From: a virus
Length of the DNA: 35,805 nucleotides
Reading direction: 5' to 3' (one strand)
Virus record (IMG/VR): IMGVR_UViG_3300034061_002014
Location: 1-35,805 of that record
Part shown: positions 5,754 through 14,477 of the stretch, piece by piece
How the letters are laid out: the number at the start of each line of letters is the position of its first letter
Position numbering within the stretch: the first letter of the stretch is position 1
The notes under the pieces: model-generated
Told to the model about the DNA's origin: nothing
Database searches by the model: none
What the model saw: only the letters and a program-made list of their open reading frames with translations
Position numbers and translations under genes: made by a program

Positions 5754-8368
5754 TTTCGGTTATTCACAAAATTAGTGAACTCATCGTAAACGAGTTTAGG
5801 CTGTGGCATCTTCGCTATGCTATCGCTAACCATCTTCGCCATTGTACTAGCGTTGTTAACCTCGTTACTCATTGCCCTATCGCTATACCCTCCGTCCGTT
5901 GTAGGGATGTATCCTGTGGCGAATTTTCTATTGCCTAGTTGAAAGTTAGGTCTGTTACCTACTGCCATCTCCATCTGCGCTAATACTGGTGCAAATCGCT
6001 CCGTAGCTTTGGCTGTCATTACACTTTCGCCTCGTGATAACCTTGCATCTATGCTGTCGCTCGTTGCTGTTCCTGGTCCGTCTAAACCAATAACACCTGT
6101 GGCGAATTTTGGTTTTGGTGGTGCTGGTTGTGAAGCTATGAGTGCTAATTGTGCCGCACCTGTTGCAGCCGCTAATCCTGCGAATATAAACCCTGCTGGT
6201 GGTGGTGCTAATAATTGAGCCATCACCGCTTGTGCTGTGTTGATTATGGTTTGAATTATTGAAGTTGCTTTATTCGCTTGGAATTGTTTTAACTCAATGT
6301 CATACCTAGCCATTGCCGCTTCACGCTCAATCTCTTCTATCTTCTTTGCTTTGTCTTCCTCACTTGCTGTGCTTTGGTTAATCGCATCTATTTCGGCATT
6401 CTTTGTAGCGTCTATGTTGTTTAACCTAGTTTCAAAACCTGCATTTACAATATCTGTTACGGCTTGTAATGCTTTACTGACTTGAGATAATGTTTCTTGC
6501 GCTTGTTCTACGGCTTCTGGGTCTAATCCTAAAGCCTTTGCTACGGTTGGGTCACCCTCTTTAGGCTTTAAATTATTTTTAGCCATTGCGATAGCTTGTT
6601 CGATAGCTTTAATGCCTTGCTTTTCTTCTTCTGTTATAATACCATCAGCACCTAAAAATTCTTTAGTTAACCTTAGCTGCTCTTCGAGTGCCGCTATTTG
6701 TATTTCGGCTTTACGTCTTGCTTTTTCTTCTTCTGTTGCAACCGATAAATCAACTGCATTTAAGTCTAATTGTAATTGCTTTTGATTGTAAGCAATTTTA
6801 TCGTTGAATTCTTTGCCTTGTTTTGCTTTCTCATTTAATGCAGCATCAGCATCGAATTGTTCTATTGCTTTTTTCTTAGCATTTTGTATTGCTTCCCTTA
6901 CTTTTTGCTCCTCTATGCCATCTCCAATAATTAAAGCCTTTTTATCATCAAATGATTTTTCTAGCTTTTGTTTTTCACTTAATAAAAATTCTTCCGATAA
7001 ATTCTTTAAGTTTTCAGCATTTTTTTGTTTTTGCTCAGTAGCTTTATTATCACTTTCAACACTTTCTCCATTTAGTAATTTCTCAATCTCTACTTTAGCT
7101 TTTCGTGTTGCTGCTATACCGTCAGCCGTTTCTTTTTCAACTTTAGCCTCTGCCCTTAGTATTTGTAGCTTTTGTTCACCACTTAAAGTCCGCCCTTTTA
7201 ACTCCTCCCTTAAGGCTTGTAATTCAGTCTTGGCTATGCTTACTCGTTTAGCTGCGTTTTCTTCCTCTAATTTTATAATTGTTTCTGCTGCCTTTTTCCT
7301 TACCTCGTCTGCCTTGCCTTTTTCCGCTAACAATATTTTATTATTCTCAATAACAATGTTATTTTTTTCAATAGCTAATTCATTGCGTCCGATAGTTTCG
7401 CTCAAGTCATCAAGTATCATTGCAGCCTTTGCGCCCTCTTGATATGCTGTTTTAATTTTACTACCTAAACCAACAACGCCAGTACTTAATTGTAACGCTG
7501 CATTTGAAGCCGTTTCTGCCGCCTTTGAAAAGTTACCCTCAAATACTTGTGATATTGCTTCCACAAACCCGCCTAATGCCTTAAATCTGTTTAGTAAGTT
7601 ATCTTGTAGAATAGTACCTAACTTTTTTATTGTTTCGCCTGGTTTGTCAAATGCGTCTGCAAGAAATCCAAATTGCTTTACACCATCAACAACAAAATCA
7701 ACTACAACCGAAAATACTTTATTAATACCTGCCATTGCAAACTCTAATTGGTCTGCCACTTCTGCGTTCTTTCCTAGTATTTCTTGTAGTGCCGTAAACA
7801 ACATTACAACAGCCCCAATAGGGTTTGCATTCATCACTGCATTAACTCCCATTTGTGCTGTTTGAAAGCCTTTTAATCCTGGCACAATGCTTGTCAGTTT
7901 CCCAGTTAACTCATCAAATCCTTGACCGTAATTTCCCACATTGCGTGATGTGTTACCAAGTGCCGCTTCTTGTTCTTTTAGTACCGTATTTAATTGCTTA
8001 GCGGTTGCGATTTGCTCTTTAGTTGGCTTCGCTGTTTGTAGAAGTTGATTGTATAAAGCGTTGTAGGCTTTGCGATTTTCCGCTATGCTGTTTTCCTGCG
8101 CCTTTCCTGCTTTGATGTTTTCTTCGGTTAGCTTGGTCATAACCTTAACTGCCCCTTGCTGTTGCACCAAAACATTGTTTAACGCCCGTTGCTCTTTTTC
8201 TAATGCCTTTACCTCCGCATTTTGTGCAATGTATTCATTGGTCTGTTGCTTCCCTGCATCAGTCAACTCCTTTAGCTTATTCTTTGATTGGGTCAATAAG
8301 TCGTTAACGTCCTGCAATGCCGAAACGGTTGGAGTGGTGTCTATCTTAAATATTAGTGTATCTGCCAT
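5726..8368 (-). CDS. Tail tape-measure protein
   Basis: This 880-aa protein sets tail length and is expected inside the tail tube. It is one of the longest genes here and is mostly alpha-helical and coiled-coil with many Ala/Lys/Glu (roughly residues 1-130 and 320-700), broken by hydrophobic stretches around 165-200 (MNANPIGAVVMLFTALQEIL) and around 715-755 (AQAVMAQLLAPPPAGFIFAG), as in tape measures that later insert in the host membrane. The C-terminal part is Gly-rich with KFATGVIGLDGPGTATSD and MPQPKLVYDEFTNFVN, seen in Bacteroidota phage tape measures. It lies below the tail chaperone G/GT pair but with seven genes in between, and is the last gene of the late tail block. Confidence 0.85.
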   Translation of the reverse strand: MADTLIFKIDTTPTVSALQDVNDLLTQSKNKLKELTDAGKQQTNEYIAQNAEVKALEKEQRALNNVLVQQQGAVKVMTKLTEENIKAGKAQENSIAENRKAYNALYNQLLQTAKPTKEQIATAKQLNTVLKEQEAALGNTSRNVGNYGQGFDELTGKLTSIVPGLKGFQTAQMGVNAVMNANPIGAVVMLFTALQEILGKNAEVADQLEFAMAGINKVFSVVVDFVVDGVKQFGFLADAFDKPGETIKKLGTILQDNLLNRFKALGGFVEAISQVFEGNFSKAAETASNAALQLSTGVVGLGSKIKTAYQEGAKAAMILDDLSETIGRNELAIEKNNIVIENNKILLAEKGKADEVRKKAAETIIKLEEENAAKRVSIAKTELQALREELKGRTLSGEQKLQILRAEAKVEKETADGIAATRKAKVEIEKLLNGESVESDNKATEQKQKNAENLKNLSEEFLLSEKQKLEKSFDDKKALIIGDGIEEQKVREAIQNAKKKAIEQFDADAALNEKAKQGKEFNDKIAYNQKQLQLDLNAVDLSVATEEEKARRKAEIQIAALEEQLRLTKEFLGADGIITEEEKQGIKAIEQAIAMAKNNLKPKEGDPTVAKALGLDPEAVEQAQETLSQVSKALQAVTDIVNAGFETRLNNIDATKNAEIDAINQSTASEEDKAKKIEEIEREAAMARYDIELKQFQANKATSIIQTIINTAQAVMAQLLAPPPAGFIFAGLAAATGAAQLALIASQPAPPKPKFATGVIGLDGPGTATSDSIDARLSRGESVMTAKATERFAPVLAQMEMAVGNRPNFQLGNRKFATGYIPTTDGGYSDRAMSNEVNNASTMAKMVSDSIAKMPQPKLVYDEFTNFVNNRNQSVNLSEL

Positions 8369-8369
8369 G

Positions 8370-10304
8370 TTAGTAAAGTTTTACAAGTTCAACCAATGTA
8401 CTCACGTTCCTGTTAGGGTTATAACCGCTTATCTTGCTCACATAAAAATAGCTGTTGAAGTATTCAATATAAACAGGAATAGTCAAGTCAAGTTGATTAA
8501 TATCGGAAGCATTTAACCTTAATAAACAAGTGACTATCTTAGCCTTATCGAGTACATCAATAAACGCTTGATAGAAAGTAGGGATTAAATTGTCATCAAA
8601 CCCTAAATTTATTTCGCTACTCTTTTGGAAGTGAGTTAATAAAATGTCGGTGGTCTGTGCGTTGTTAGTTGTGCCGTCTGTGTAGGTGAACGCCACATCA
8701 TTAAACTTGGCGAATAAAATCCGCTGGTCTATTTCATCTTTAAACGTGCCGTCATCATTAAATATCTGCAAGTCTGCAACAATTAAACCGCCTGTTAAGG
8801 CTTGTGTACTTGCGCTAAAGTCAATCTCAATTAAATCTTGTTCGTCATCTAAATTCTGGTCATCTAAAGCGATTACTCCATTTGCGAATGTTGCGTTTTG
8901 ATTAGGGTCAATTCTTTCATCATATTGCCACGTGCAAAGATTTCTTTGAGCGTAGCCATCAACCGCAAATGTTATCTGTGGCGTATCGGTTAGGTCTAAC
9001 TTATTTGACCAATCTAAAGCGTTTGCAATGTTATCATTTAGCTTTTCAAACGGTATTATGTTAACCACTTTGTTAACCTCATCAACTTGGATTAGTGAAC
9101 AAGTCAACTTCAAATAAGTAGCTAGTAATTCGCTTTGTTTTATGTCGGGGATTAAAGTGTTTACCGTAAAGTATTGACGGCTTTGAAATGCACTGCCTAT
9201 TGTCGGATCTATTGCTGTTCCACTATTAATTATTGTGTCTGATATTTCAAAACTACATTCAGCAGAAGAAAAGCCAACGCTTTGACTAAACGCTACACCC
9301 AACACAATCGCATCCTCATTTGATGGATTAGGACTTAGTGTAATTTGACCGCTATAACTAAATGTATTTACACCGATAACTAAATCACCTGCCGCTATTG
9401 TTTCTAGAAGCACTCCGCTTATTGGTGTATTGAATAGGAAAATAGATAGTGTGGCTGTAGTAGTTAGCGTTAAAGTAATGTCTATTTTGTAATTAATTGT
9501 GATGTTATCATTTAACACTACAAAACCTAACCAAGTAGCCAAAGCATCAGGGCTAAAATAGGTGTCTTTACCAAATACTTTATTTGTAAAATCAAAGATG
9601 TTGTAAATCATTCCAAGTGGGAATGTATTGTTTGCCGTAAATTTGCAGTTATATCTATCACCGTCCGTATCTCTAACAAAATCCCTACACAACGGCAAAA
9701 CCATTAACTGATTTGGATAGCCGTATTTTAATTTCGTTTCATTGTTTAGCGTGTAACCTTGTGAAGCCGCTATTTGTTCTAAAAGAAACTCAATCGAAAC
9801 GCTTGGTGGCTGGTAAGCAATATTGCCCAAAGCTATTGCAGTAGGTTGCTCAACATTCAAAGCGATTGAACGTGGCACGTTTAAATCCGTTCTCGTTGCA
9901 ACGTAGTTAGTCAACGTGTGATAATAGTCATAAGCACTAAAATCAATATCAGTTAACTTGCCATCCTTTAAAGCAGCAAAGAAATCACTATTCCCCCCGT
10001 AAATGTTTACGTTGTAACCTTGTGCGCTTTCCTTTAGCGTAGCAAATGAAATCTGTTGGTCAATACCGTTTGAATAGTAACGTGCTTTTAGCCTTCTGTA
10101 TGGCTTAGTACCTATGTTGTTTACGTCATCGGGGTTTTCAAAGATAGCTTTGTTCTTTGCTGTTTTCGGAATGGTGAACTCGGCTGACCTTACTCCGCTT
10201 CGCTTTTCAATTTCGCCAATCTTTGCAATGGCGTATTCGATACTGATATCCGCATCAGTAGGCAAGTCAACTAATTTATCTTCGATGTAAAGTTCACTAG
10301 CCAT
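8370..10304 (-). CDS. Large tail protein (distal tail/baseplate-like)
   Basis: This 644-aa protein lies directly above the tape-measure gene, one base from its start, and overlaps the 236-aa gene by 8 nt. The N terminus (MASELYIEDKLVDLPTDADI, EYAIAKIGEIEKRSG) resembles the opening of Bacteroidota phage tail proteins that fold as beta-rich distal-tail or hub modules. The middle is beta-strand rich with many Thr, Asn and Asp residues, and the end has IPVYIEYFNSYFYVSKISGY. There are no membrane segments or enzyme motifs. It probably forms part of the tail tip. This rests on size, composition and position. Confidence 0.6.
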   Translation of the reverse strand: MASELYIEDKLVDLPTDADISIEYAIAKIGEIEKRSGVRSAEFTIPKTAKNKAIFENPDDVNNIGTKPYRRLKARYYSNGIDQQISFATLKESAQGYNVNIYGGNSDFFAALKDGKLTDIDFSAYDYYHTLTNYVATRTDLNVPRSIALNVEQPTAIALGNIAYQPPSVSIEFLLEQIAASQGYTLNNETKLKYGYPNQLMVLPLCRDFVRDTDGDRYNCKFTANNTFPLGMIYNIFDFTNKVFGKDTYFSPDALATWLGFVVLNDNITINYKIDITLTLTTTATLSIFLFNTPISGVLLETIAAGDLVIGVNTFSYSGQITLSPNPSNEDAIVLGVAFSQSVGFSSAECSFEISDTIINSGTAIDPTIGSAFQSRQYFTVNTLIPDIKQSELLATYLKLTCSLIQVDEVNKVVNIIPFEKLNDNIANALDWSNKLDLTDTPQITFAVDGYAQRNLCTWQYDERIDPNQNATFANGVIALDDQNLDDEQDLIEIDFSASTQALTGGLIVADLQIFNDDGTFKDEIDQRILFAKFNDVAFTYTDGTTNNAQTTDILLTHFQKSSEINLGFDDNLIPTFYQAFIDVLDKAKIVTCLLRLNASDINQLDLTIPVYIEYFNSYFYVSKISGYNPNRNVSTLVELVKLY

Positions 10305-11007
10305 TTTGCATAGTTATTTCAGTAGCGTAAATAATTCTCACGCTCACATCAAAAAATTTGTCGTTTGTGTTTCGCTTGGTGAATGTTCCTGCTTCAATCA
10401 AGACAGGCACTGTTTCAATCGTTCCATCTTGTAAAAAGTTTGCGATGTACGCCTGTGAAGTTTGCTTTAAACTTTCCATGTAGGCTAACGCCTCTTGTGG
10501 TATATCACCCGTTGTAAGTATCTCACTATCGGTTACGCCTCTACGCTCACTAACAACTGTTAGATATTGTGGCGTTTGATAAGTTTCAGCATCGGGGATT
10601 TCCGTTTCAAAAGTAGTATTGCCGTTAAATGGAAACACCGCCCAACCGCCTTGCCTTGTTAACCATGCTAACAATTTAGTGTTACAATTAGTTTGCAAGT
10701 CAATTTGATTGTAGGCTTGTAGGTTTAACTCCACTATGTACTCCACATCAGTAGCTCCGTAGCTTAATGTCCAACTAAACGAATAGAACCCAATATCTGC
10801 ACTATCTAAATCAATATTCCAACCTACTGATAAGGGGAAGTTGCCAAACACAGTAAACCACGCTGGTGCTGAAGTGTAATTGCCATCAATACCCAAACCG
10901 TTAAATGTCGAAGCCGTTGAACCTTGCATAATAGCGTCATCGAAGAAACCTTGAATGTTTCCGCTGTCCGTTGCATCTTTAACGTAGGTCTTGACTTTCT
11001 TAATCAT
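10297..11007 (-). CDS. Putative tail/virion structural protein
   Basis: This 236-aa protein is predicted beta-rich (many aromatic and Asn/Thr residues), without enzyme motifs or membrane segments. The start MIKKVKTYVKDATDSG follows the stop of the previous gene with a one-base overlap. Internal segments such as YIVELNLQAYNQIDLQTN and VPVLIEAGTFTKRNTNDKFF fit a virion component. It lies in the late tail block between two other structural genes. I do not recognise the family. Confidence 0.5.
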   Translation of the reverse strand: MIKKVKTYVKDATDSGNIQGFFDDAIMQGSTASTFNGLGIDGNYTSAPAWFTVFGNFPLSVGWNIDLDSADIGFYSFSWTLSYGATDVEYIVELNLQAYNQIDLQTNCNTKLLAWLTRQGGWAVFPFNGNTTFETEIPDAETYQTPQYLTVVSERRGVTDSEILTTGDIPQEALAYMESLKQTSQAYIANFLQDGTIETVPVLIEAGTFTKRNTNDKFFDVSVRIIYATEITMQNG

Positions 11008-11645
11008 TAGTAAGGTATTGTCGTGTAAATAACGGTGATGTTTAATATTCCACTTCCTGCTGTCGGGTTGCCTGTTTCAATCGCCCACATCAAAGCCTTA
11101 TTTGCAATGACGCTGTTTTCATCGTTAGCACTTTGCGCTATTCTTATCGCACTCTTATTTGCCGTTTGAGTTAACATTGTGCCAAAGTCAATTAAGTTAT
11201 TATCCTCAATATCTAATGTGTTAAAGTATATTGATTGAGCTGTGTTTGTTGCGTATGCCGCTGTGATGTATGTATATTTCACCACTACTGAAATCGGTAT
11301 AATTGCCAATCCTGCTCCTGGTGCTGCTACTAATTGAACTGGTGTTGTGTTCCCTGCCAATATCTGTGCGCTACTTATTGCAACGCTTACGGATTGCGTA
11401 CTCCCTAAACCGCTTGACATACTCGCCCATGCTGAACCGTTGTAATATTCAAACTGGCTGTTGTCGGTGTTGTAAATTAGTAAGCCACTCGCTGGTGTAG
11501 CGATTGCGTTACGTTGTGCCGTTGTTAGCTGAATAGCTAAATCTTGGTAGCTTTCCACCATGTCATCTAAGATAACTTGCTGAGGTGCGCTAAATGTACT
11601 CCCTGCAATGTCGGAAGCTAATTGTGTTTTACTTTTTACTGCCAT
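11007..11645 (-). CDS. Putative tail protein with a fibre-type YYNGSAW motif
   Basis: This 212-aa protein has the segment GLLIYNTDNSQFEYYNGSAW at about residues 53-72, which is typical of tail fibres and other surface proteins of Bacteroidota phages. The rest is Ala/Thr/Gln-rich and beta-prone. It overlaps the upstream 256-aa gene by 10 nt and the downstream one by one base, so the three are co-translated. It is likely a tail appendage or baseplate part. Confidence 0.55.
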   Translation of the reverse strand: MAVKSKTQLASDIAGSTFSAPQQVILDDMVESYQDLAIQLTTAQRNAIATPASGLLIYNTDNSQFEYYNGSAWASMSSGLGSTQSVSVAISSAQILAGNTTPVQLVAAPGAGLAIIPISVVVKYTYITAAYATNTAQSIYFNTLDIEDNNLIDFGTMLTQTANKSAIRIAQSANDENSVIANKALMWAIETGNPTAGSGILNITVIYTTIPY

Positions 11646-12406
11646 GATATTTGGTTTTCGTTTATTGTTCTTGTTTCTTGTCTTTGCCCATCAATAAATA
11701 ATTTGGTAAAACCGCACTCGCTAATCGAGTTGGCTTTCACATAATATCGGTTTAAATCATCAACCGTCAACCCACTATTAGCCACGTAGTTTTCACCCTT
11801 TAATGAACCGTTAAAAAAGTGGCGAAGATAAATGTACTCTTTGCCACCAACAGTTATCGCTCCTGTAAATATGTTGTAATTGACTTCGTCTAAATTGTAT
11901 TGAATTTTGTAAGGCGTAGGGAATGCCGCTTGTGCATAGCCGCTTAGATTAAATCTTAACCGTCCGGTTAGGTCTGCTTCGGGTCTGAATGTAGCGATTA
12001 GCTTATAAGGTTGAACGGTTGACATATCAACGCCACCAATAATCAATTCGCCACTATTCCAACCTGCATAAACCGTTACACTAGGTAAGTCCACAAACTC
12101 ACAACCTGCACTCGCTGGACTTATAAAAGTTGATGGATAGGCTGTTTGCAAAGTAAAGTTGGATTGACTTGTGATTGACTTCACCACATGAAACCCAGTT
12201 AACGCCCCAAAGTTCCGAAAGTAGATACGGCTTCCCACTTCTAAGTCAGCACTAAATGATGATGTTAAAAGAACTTCAATTAAACCGTCAGTTTCAAAAT
12301 AAAAGAATGGTCGAGTAGGTAAAGCATAAATCCAAGTGAACTCCCGATGTGCGCTAACCCACTTATAAGGACGTTGAAAAAGTAAATAGTCGTTGGCTCG
12401 GCTCAT
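11636..12406 (-). CDS. Putative tail structural protein
   Basis: This 256-aa protein is strand-rich, with many aromatic residues (HREFTWIYALPTRPFFYFE near the start) and a C-terminal TKLFIDGQRQETRTINENQI. No enzyme motif or membrane segment is seen. A TAAATTTG box at 12411-12418 ends 4 nt before its ATG, but no -33 TTTG is visible, so it may be a nearly leaderless start or chance. It lies between the HK97 gp10-like gene and the distal tail genes, which fits a tail role. Family not recognised. Confidence 0.5.
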   Translation of the reverse strand: MSRANDYLLFQRPYKWVSAHREFTWIYALPTRPFFYFETDGLIEVLLTSSFSADLEVGSRIYFRNFGALTGFHVVKSITSQSNFTLQTAYPSTFISPASAGCEFVDLPSVTVYAGWNSGELIIGGVDMSTVQPYKLIATFRPEADLTGRLRFNLSGYAQAAFPTPYKIQYNLDEVNYNIFTGAITVGGKEYIYLRHFFNGSLKGENYVANSGLTVDDLNRYYVKANSISECGFTKLFIDGQRQETRTINENQISWQ

Positions 12407-12458
12407 GACGCAAATTTAAACAACTCTAAGCCGTTATTATTTTCGTGTCCTATTTTAT

Positions 12459-12965
12459 TTATGCAGCCAATAAATCAAAAATCTCGGATTGGATTTCTGT
12501 AACTAATAATTGAGCGAACTCGGCTTCAATGCTTCGCTGTAATGCTTCGTTAAATATTCCGCTCACTAAATCGCTCCCACCTGCTTGATATATGGTCGAA
12601 CCCTCTTGATGTATTCTCCTTGCAATTAAGAAGGCTAAACTATCTTTACTTATTCCATCGGGAATAATTCCTTTGTCGTCTATCCATTGCCTAATCGCAC
12701 GTTTAACCGCACCATCTCCACCGCCTTTAGTTGGGCCTCTACCGTTTTGCAAATATTGAATATAATCATTGCCGTAAATGCTTAGCACCGTTCCGTTGGT
12801 TACTTCAAACCGTATTGACTTCGCTAGTTTGCCACTTGCGTTTACAACGCTTTCAAACGTGCCATTTGCGCCCCTGCGCTGTATTAGCTTGGTTTGGATG
12901 TCATTTACCAACTGCTCGGTTAATTTGACCCCTAATTCGTTTAGTCGTGCTTCTAGGTTTATCAT
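12459..12965 (-). CDS. HK97 gp10-like head-tail connection protein
   Basis: This 168-aa protein matches the pattern of the HK97 gp10 family, which joins head and tail. It has the RRGANGTFESVVNASGKLA region followed by SIRFEVTNGTVLSIYGNDY, then QYLQNGRGPTKGGGDG, a Gly-rich loop typical of the family, and the helix KRAIRQWIDDKGI. It overlaps the next gene upstream by 4 nt. The context, between tail chaperones and tail proteins, fits a head-completion or tail-completion protein. Confidence 0.7.
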   Translation of the reverse strand: MINLEARLNELGVKLTEQLVNDIQTKLIQRRGANGTFESVVNASGKLAKSIRFEVTNGTVLSIYGNDYIQYLQNGRGPTKGGGDGAVKRAIRQWIDDKGIIPDGISKDSLAFLIARRIHQEGSTIYQAGGSDLVSGIFNEALQRSIEAEFAQLLVTEIQSEIFDLLAA

Positions 12966-13384
12966 ACCTCACAAACTTTACTTGATTTGATTTGGAGTTG
13001 AAACCTTACAAACATTCCATTTGTCACTCCGCTAAACTGCTTATAAAACGGTTCGGCTTCATAGTTGCTCACTATCTTACCGCTACCCTGTAAAGCTAGG
13101 TGAAACCGCCTTTGCATCGTGTCGGCTTCGTCTGTGCTGTTTAACAAGTCATCCGCACCATCGTGTGGTGAACCGTCAAACAGAAACGCCATTAATATGT
13201 TAGGGTTCACGTCTACGCCCATATTAGTCGGGTTTTGCACACGAAAAGGGTATAGGTGTATTTGTGGCATCGGGTTGTCCTTAATGGCTAAATTCGCATC
13301 GCTAACACGCCCATGATAAAACGTGCCATTCGGGTTAATAGTTTGGCAAATGCCTTTGATGAAGTTTACGGTGTCTAAGTACAT
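12962..13384 (-). CDS. Probable tail terminator or head-tail completion protein
   Basis: This 140-aa protein is read from the ATG at 13384 (MYLDTVNFIKGICQTI). A longer start at 13411 is rejected because its extra residues lie on the terminator stem at 13399-13427. It follows the usual layout where a gp10-like gene neighbours a tail-terminator gene. Segments PQIHLYPFRVQNPTN and VRFQLQIKSSKVCEV fit the alternating strands of such proteins. Function is inferred from neighbours and size. Confidence 0.5.
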   Translation of the reverse strand: MYLDTVNFIKGICQTINPNGTFYHGRVSDANLAIKDNPMPQIHLYPFRVQNPTNMGVDVNPNILMAFLFDGSPHDGADDLLNSTDEADTMQRRFHLALQGSGKIVSNYEAEPFYKQFSGVTNGMFVRFQLQIKSSKVCEV

Positions 13385-13398
13385 AAAGCAAAAGTAAA

Positions 13399-13427
13399 TA
13401 AAAAAAGCCACTTGTTAGGGTGGCTTT
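13399..13427 (-). terminator. Intrinsic terminator after the 86-aa moron gene
   Basis: On the minus strand AAAGCCAC pairs with GTGGCTTT around an 8-nt loop, followed by a T tract. It lies 21 nt below the stop at 13448. Confidence 0.85.
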
Positions 13428-13447
13428 AGTTTATTGGGTTTGGCTTA

Positions 13448-13708
13448 TTAAGCAACTTTGAACGTGTAATATTCGCAGTTCGCAAATGCTGCATGAATGA
13501 TGCCTTGTTTATCGCCCCATATTTTCAATACACCTAAATACCATTCTGTAAACATATTCGCATCTGCTTTAGTGAATTCTTCTTCTCTTGAGAAATTTGT
13601 AGCATTATCATAAGCATAGTCATCAGTGTATTTGCCAGTGCATTTAACTAATAGATTGCCTTTTTTTAATTGGTTTTTAAACCATGTTTTGTTGATTGTA
13701 GTTGTCAT
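13448..13708 (-). CDS. 86-aa independently transcribed gene (moron) of unknown function
   Basis: This gene is read from the ATG at 13708 (MTTTINKTWFKNQLKKGNLL); a start at 13780 is rejected because it would place the promoter inside the gene. The protein is soluble and mixed alpha/beta, with Tyr/Asp-rich YTDDYAYDNATNF and a C-terminal YYTFKVA. It has its own promoter (13738-13770) of the same type as the early genes and its own terminator, although it lies inside the late structural block, between tail chaperones and head-tail proteins. The leader ends in ACCAAAACCAACCAACCTATG-like repeats, as in early genes. This is the signature of a moron. No family recognised. Confidence 0.75.
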   Translation of the reverse strand: MTTTINKTWFKNQLKKGNLLVKCTGKYTDDYAYDNATNFSREEEFTKADANMFTEWYLGVLKIWGDKQGIIHAAFANCEYYTFKVA

Positions 13709-13737
13709 AGGTTGGTTGGTTTTGGTTAAATGATATG

Positions 13738-13770
13738 CAAATATAGCTAAACATTTTTTACACTTCCAAA
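13738..13770 (-). promoter_or_regulatory. Strong early-type promoter of the moron
   Basis: On the minus strand TTTG (13770-13767), 21-bp spacer, TATATTTG (13745-13738), followed by CATATCA. The surrounding GTTTGGAAGTGT and TATATTTGCATATCA are shared with the promoter at 18853-18885. Confidence 0.8.
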
Positions 13771-13794
13771 CTTTTTCCAAACTTTTTTTAAAGT

Positions 13795-14477
13795 TTATTT
13801 TTTAAACATTTTCTGCTGCTGCTGTTGTGCGGCTTGTAAATCTTTTTGGTACATGGACTTTTCAAAGTCGTGAAGTAGAATGTCGTAAATCAAAGTCGCC
13901 TGCATATTTGTGACTTCTTCAATAGTCTTGCCCCATCTGTCCATCATGGCAAAGATAGTGGCTTTCGCTCCGAACTTTTTAAACCTGTCCACGTTTGCTA
14001 TCGCCTCCGCTTGGCTTGGTTTGTAGTCGTTCAATCTTTTATAACGCTCAAAGAATTGTTTGAGTGCAGAAAAAAAAAAGCGCATATCGGGTTCGCCTCA
14101 TCCGTAGCCACTTCGCTAAAGTCAATCTCGGTGTAGATTTTCGCAATGCCAATCAAAGCGTCCTTTGGTTTGTCATGTTGCAATAGTAAAGACTTCGCCA
14201 TCTCTAGTTTGCCGTAGCTTTCACGCCCAATGTCAATCTCTTTATGTTTTTCTAAGTAAGCGTTTGGAGGCTCGTGCATAAATTGCAATGCCGTAAACAA
14301 CGCTCCCAGTGCTTCGCTGTTTAGCTTGTTTAATGTTGTAGTCGGTACACCCAATAAACAACTCGCTTGGTCAAGTGCTGTTTCATGGTTTAGAAACTCA
14401 ATGTACTTCTTAAACGGTACATCACCCCAATTAGTCGGGATGTTAATTATCTCCTCGTTTATTTTTCCTTGTATCAT
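13795..14477 (-). CDS. Tail assembly chaperone GT, produced by -1 frameshift
   Basis: The frameshift product is about 227 aa: 136 residues from the G frame, then 91 from the overlapping frame that ends at 13795. The T10 run at 14070-14079 on the coding strand gives GCT TTT TTT TTT CTG in the first frame and TTT TTC/TCT in the second, and the offset is -1, as in lambda gpG-gpT. The second part (FFERYKRLNDYKPSQAEAI, WGKTIEEVTNMQATLI, then QQQQQ) has no credible start of its own: the in-frame ATG at 14085 lies at the slip site. Role: binding the tape measure during tail assembly. It follows TerL by a 4-nt overlap. Family knowledge supports the call; slip efficiency is unknown. Confidence 0.75.
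14031..14477 (-). CDS. Tail assembly chaperone G (frame 0)
   Basis: This 148-aa protein (MIQGKINEEIINIPTNWGDV) is the product when no slip occurs. It keeps residues 1-136 common with GT, then ends within 12 residues of the slip (LHSNNSLSVIKD). It is helical with no membrane segment. The start at 14477 overlaps the TerL stop by 4 nt. In lambda the G to GT ratio matters for tail assembly; the same logic is expected here. Confidence 0.75.
   Translation of the reverse strand: MIQGKINEEIINIPTNWGDVPFKKYIEFLNHETALDQASCLLGVPTTTLNKLNSEALGALFTALQFMHEPPNAYLEKHKEIDIGRESYGKLEMAKSLLLQHDKPKDALIGIAKIYTEIDFSEVATDEANPICAFFFLHSNNSLSVIKD
14070..14079 (-). promoter_or_regulatory. T10 slippery run for tail chaperone frameshift
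   Basis: Ten Ts in the coding strand (A10 as given), reading GC TTT TTT TTT T CTG. Several T_TTT_TTT heptamers are possible. The overlap of the two frames is 14031-14085. Confidence 0.7.

Noticed and set aside
6804-7442. Long plus-strand open frames opposite the tape-measure gene
   Set aside because: They are Ser/Phe-rich mirror frames of an Ala/Lys/Glu-rich coiled coil and show no start signals.
13709-13780. Longer start for the 86-aa moron
   Set aside because: It would span the promoter; the added residues are Lys/Cys-rich and lack any leader.
14031-14085. Independent start of the second tail-chaperone frame at 14085
   Set aside because: The ATG falls at the slip run and the protein would begin with FFF; the -1 offset and lambda-like layout favour a frameshift.
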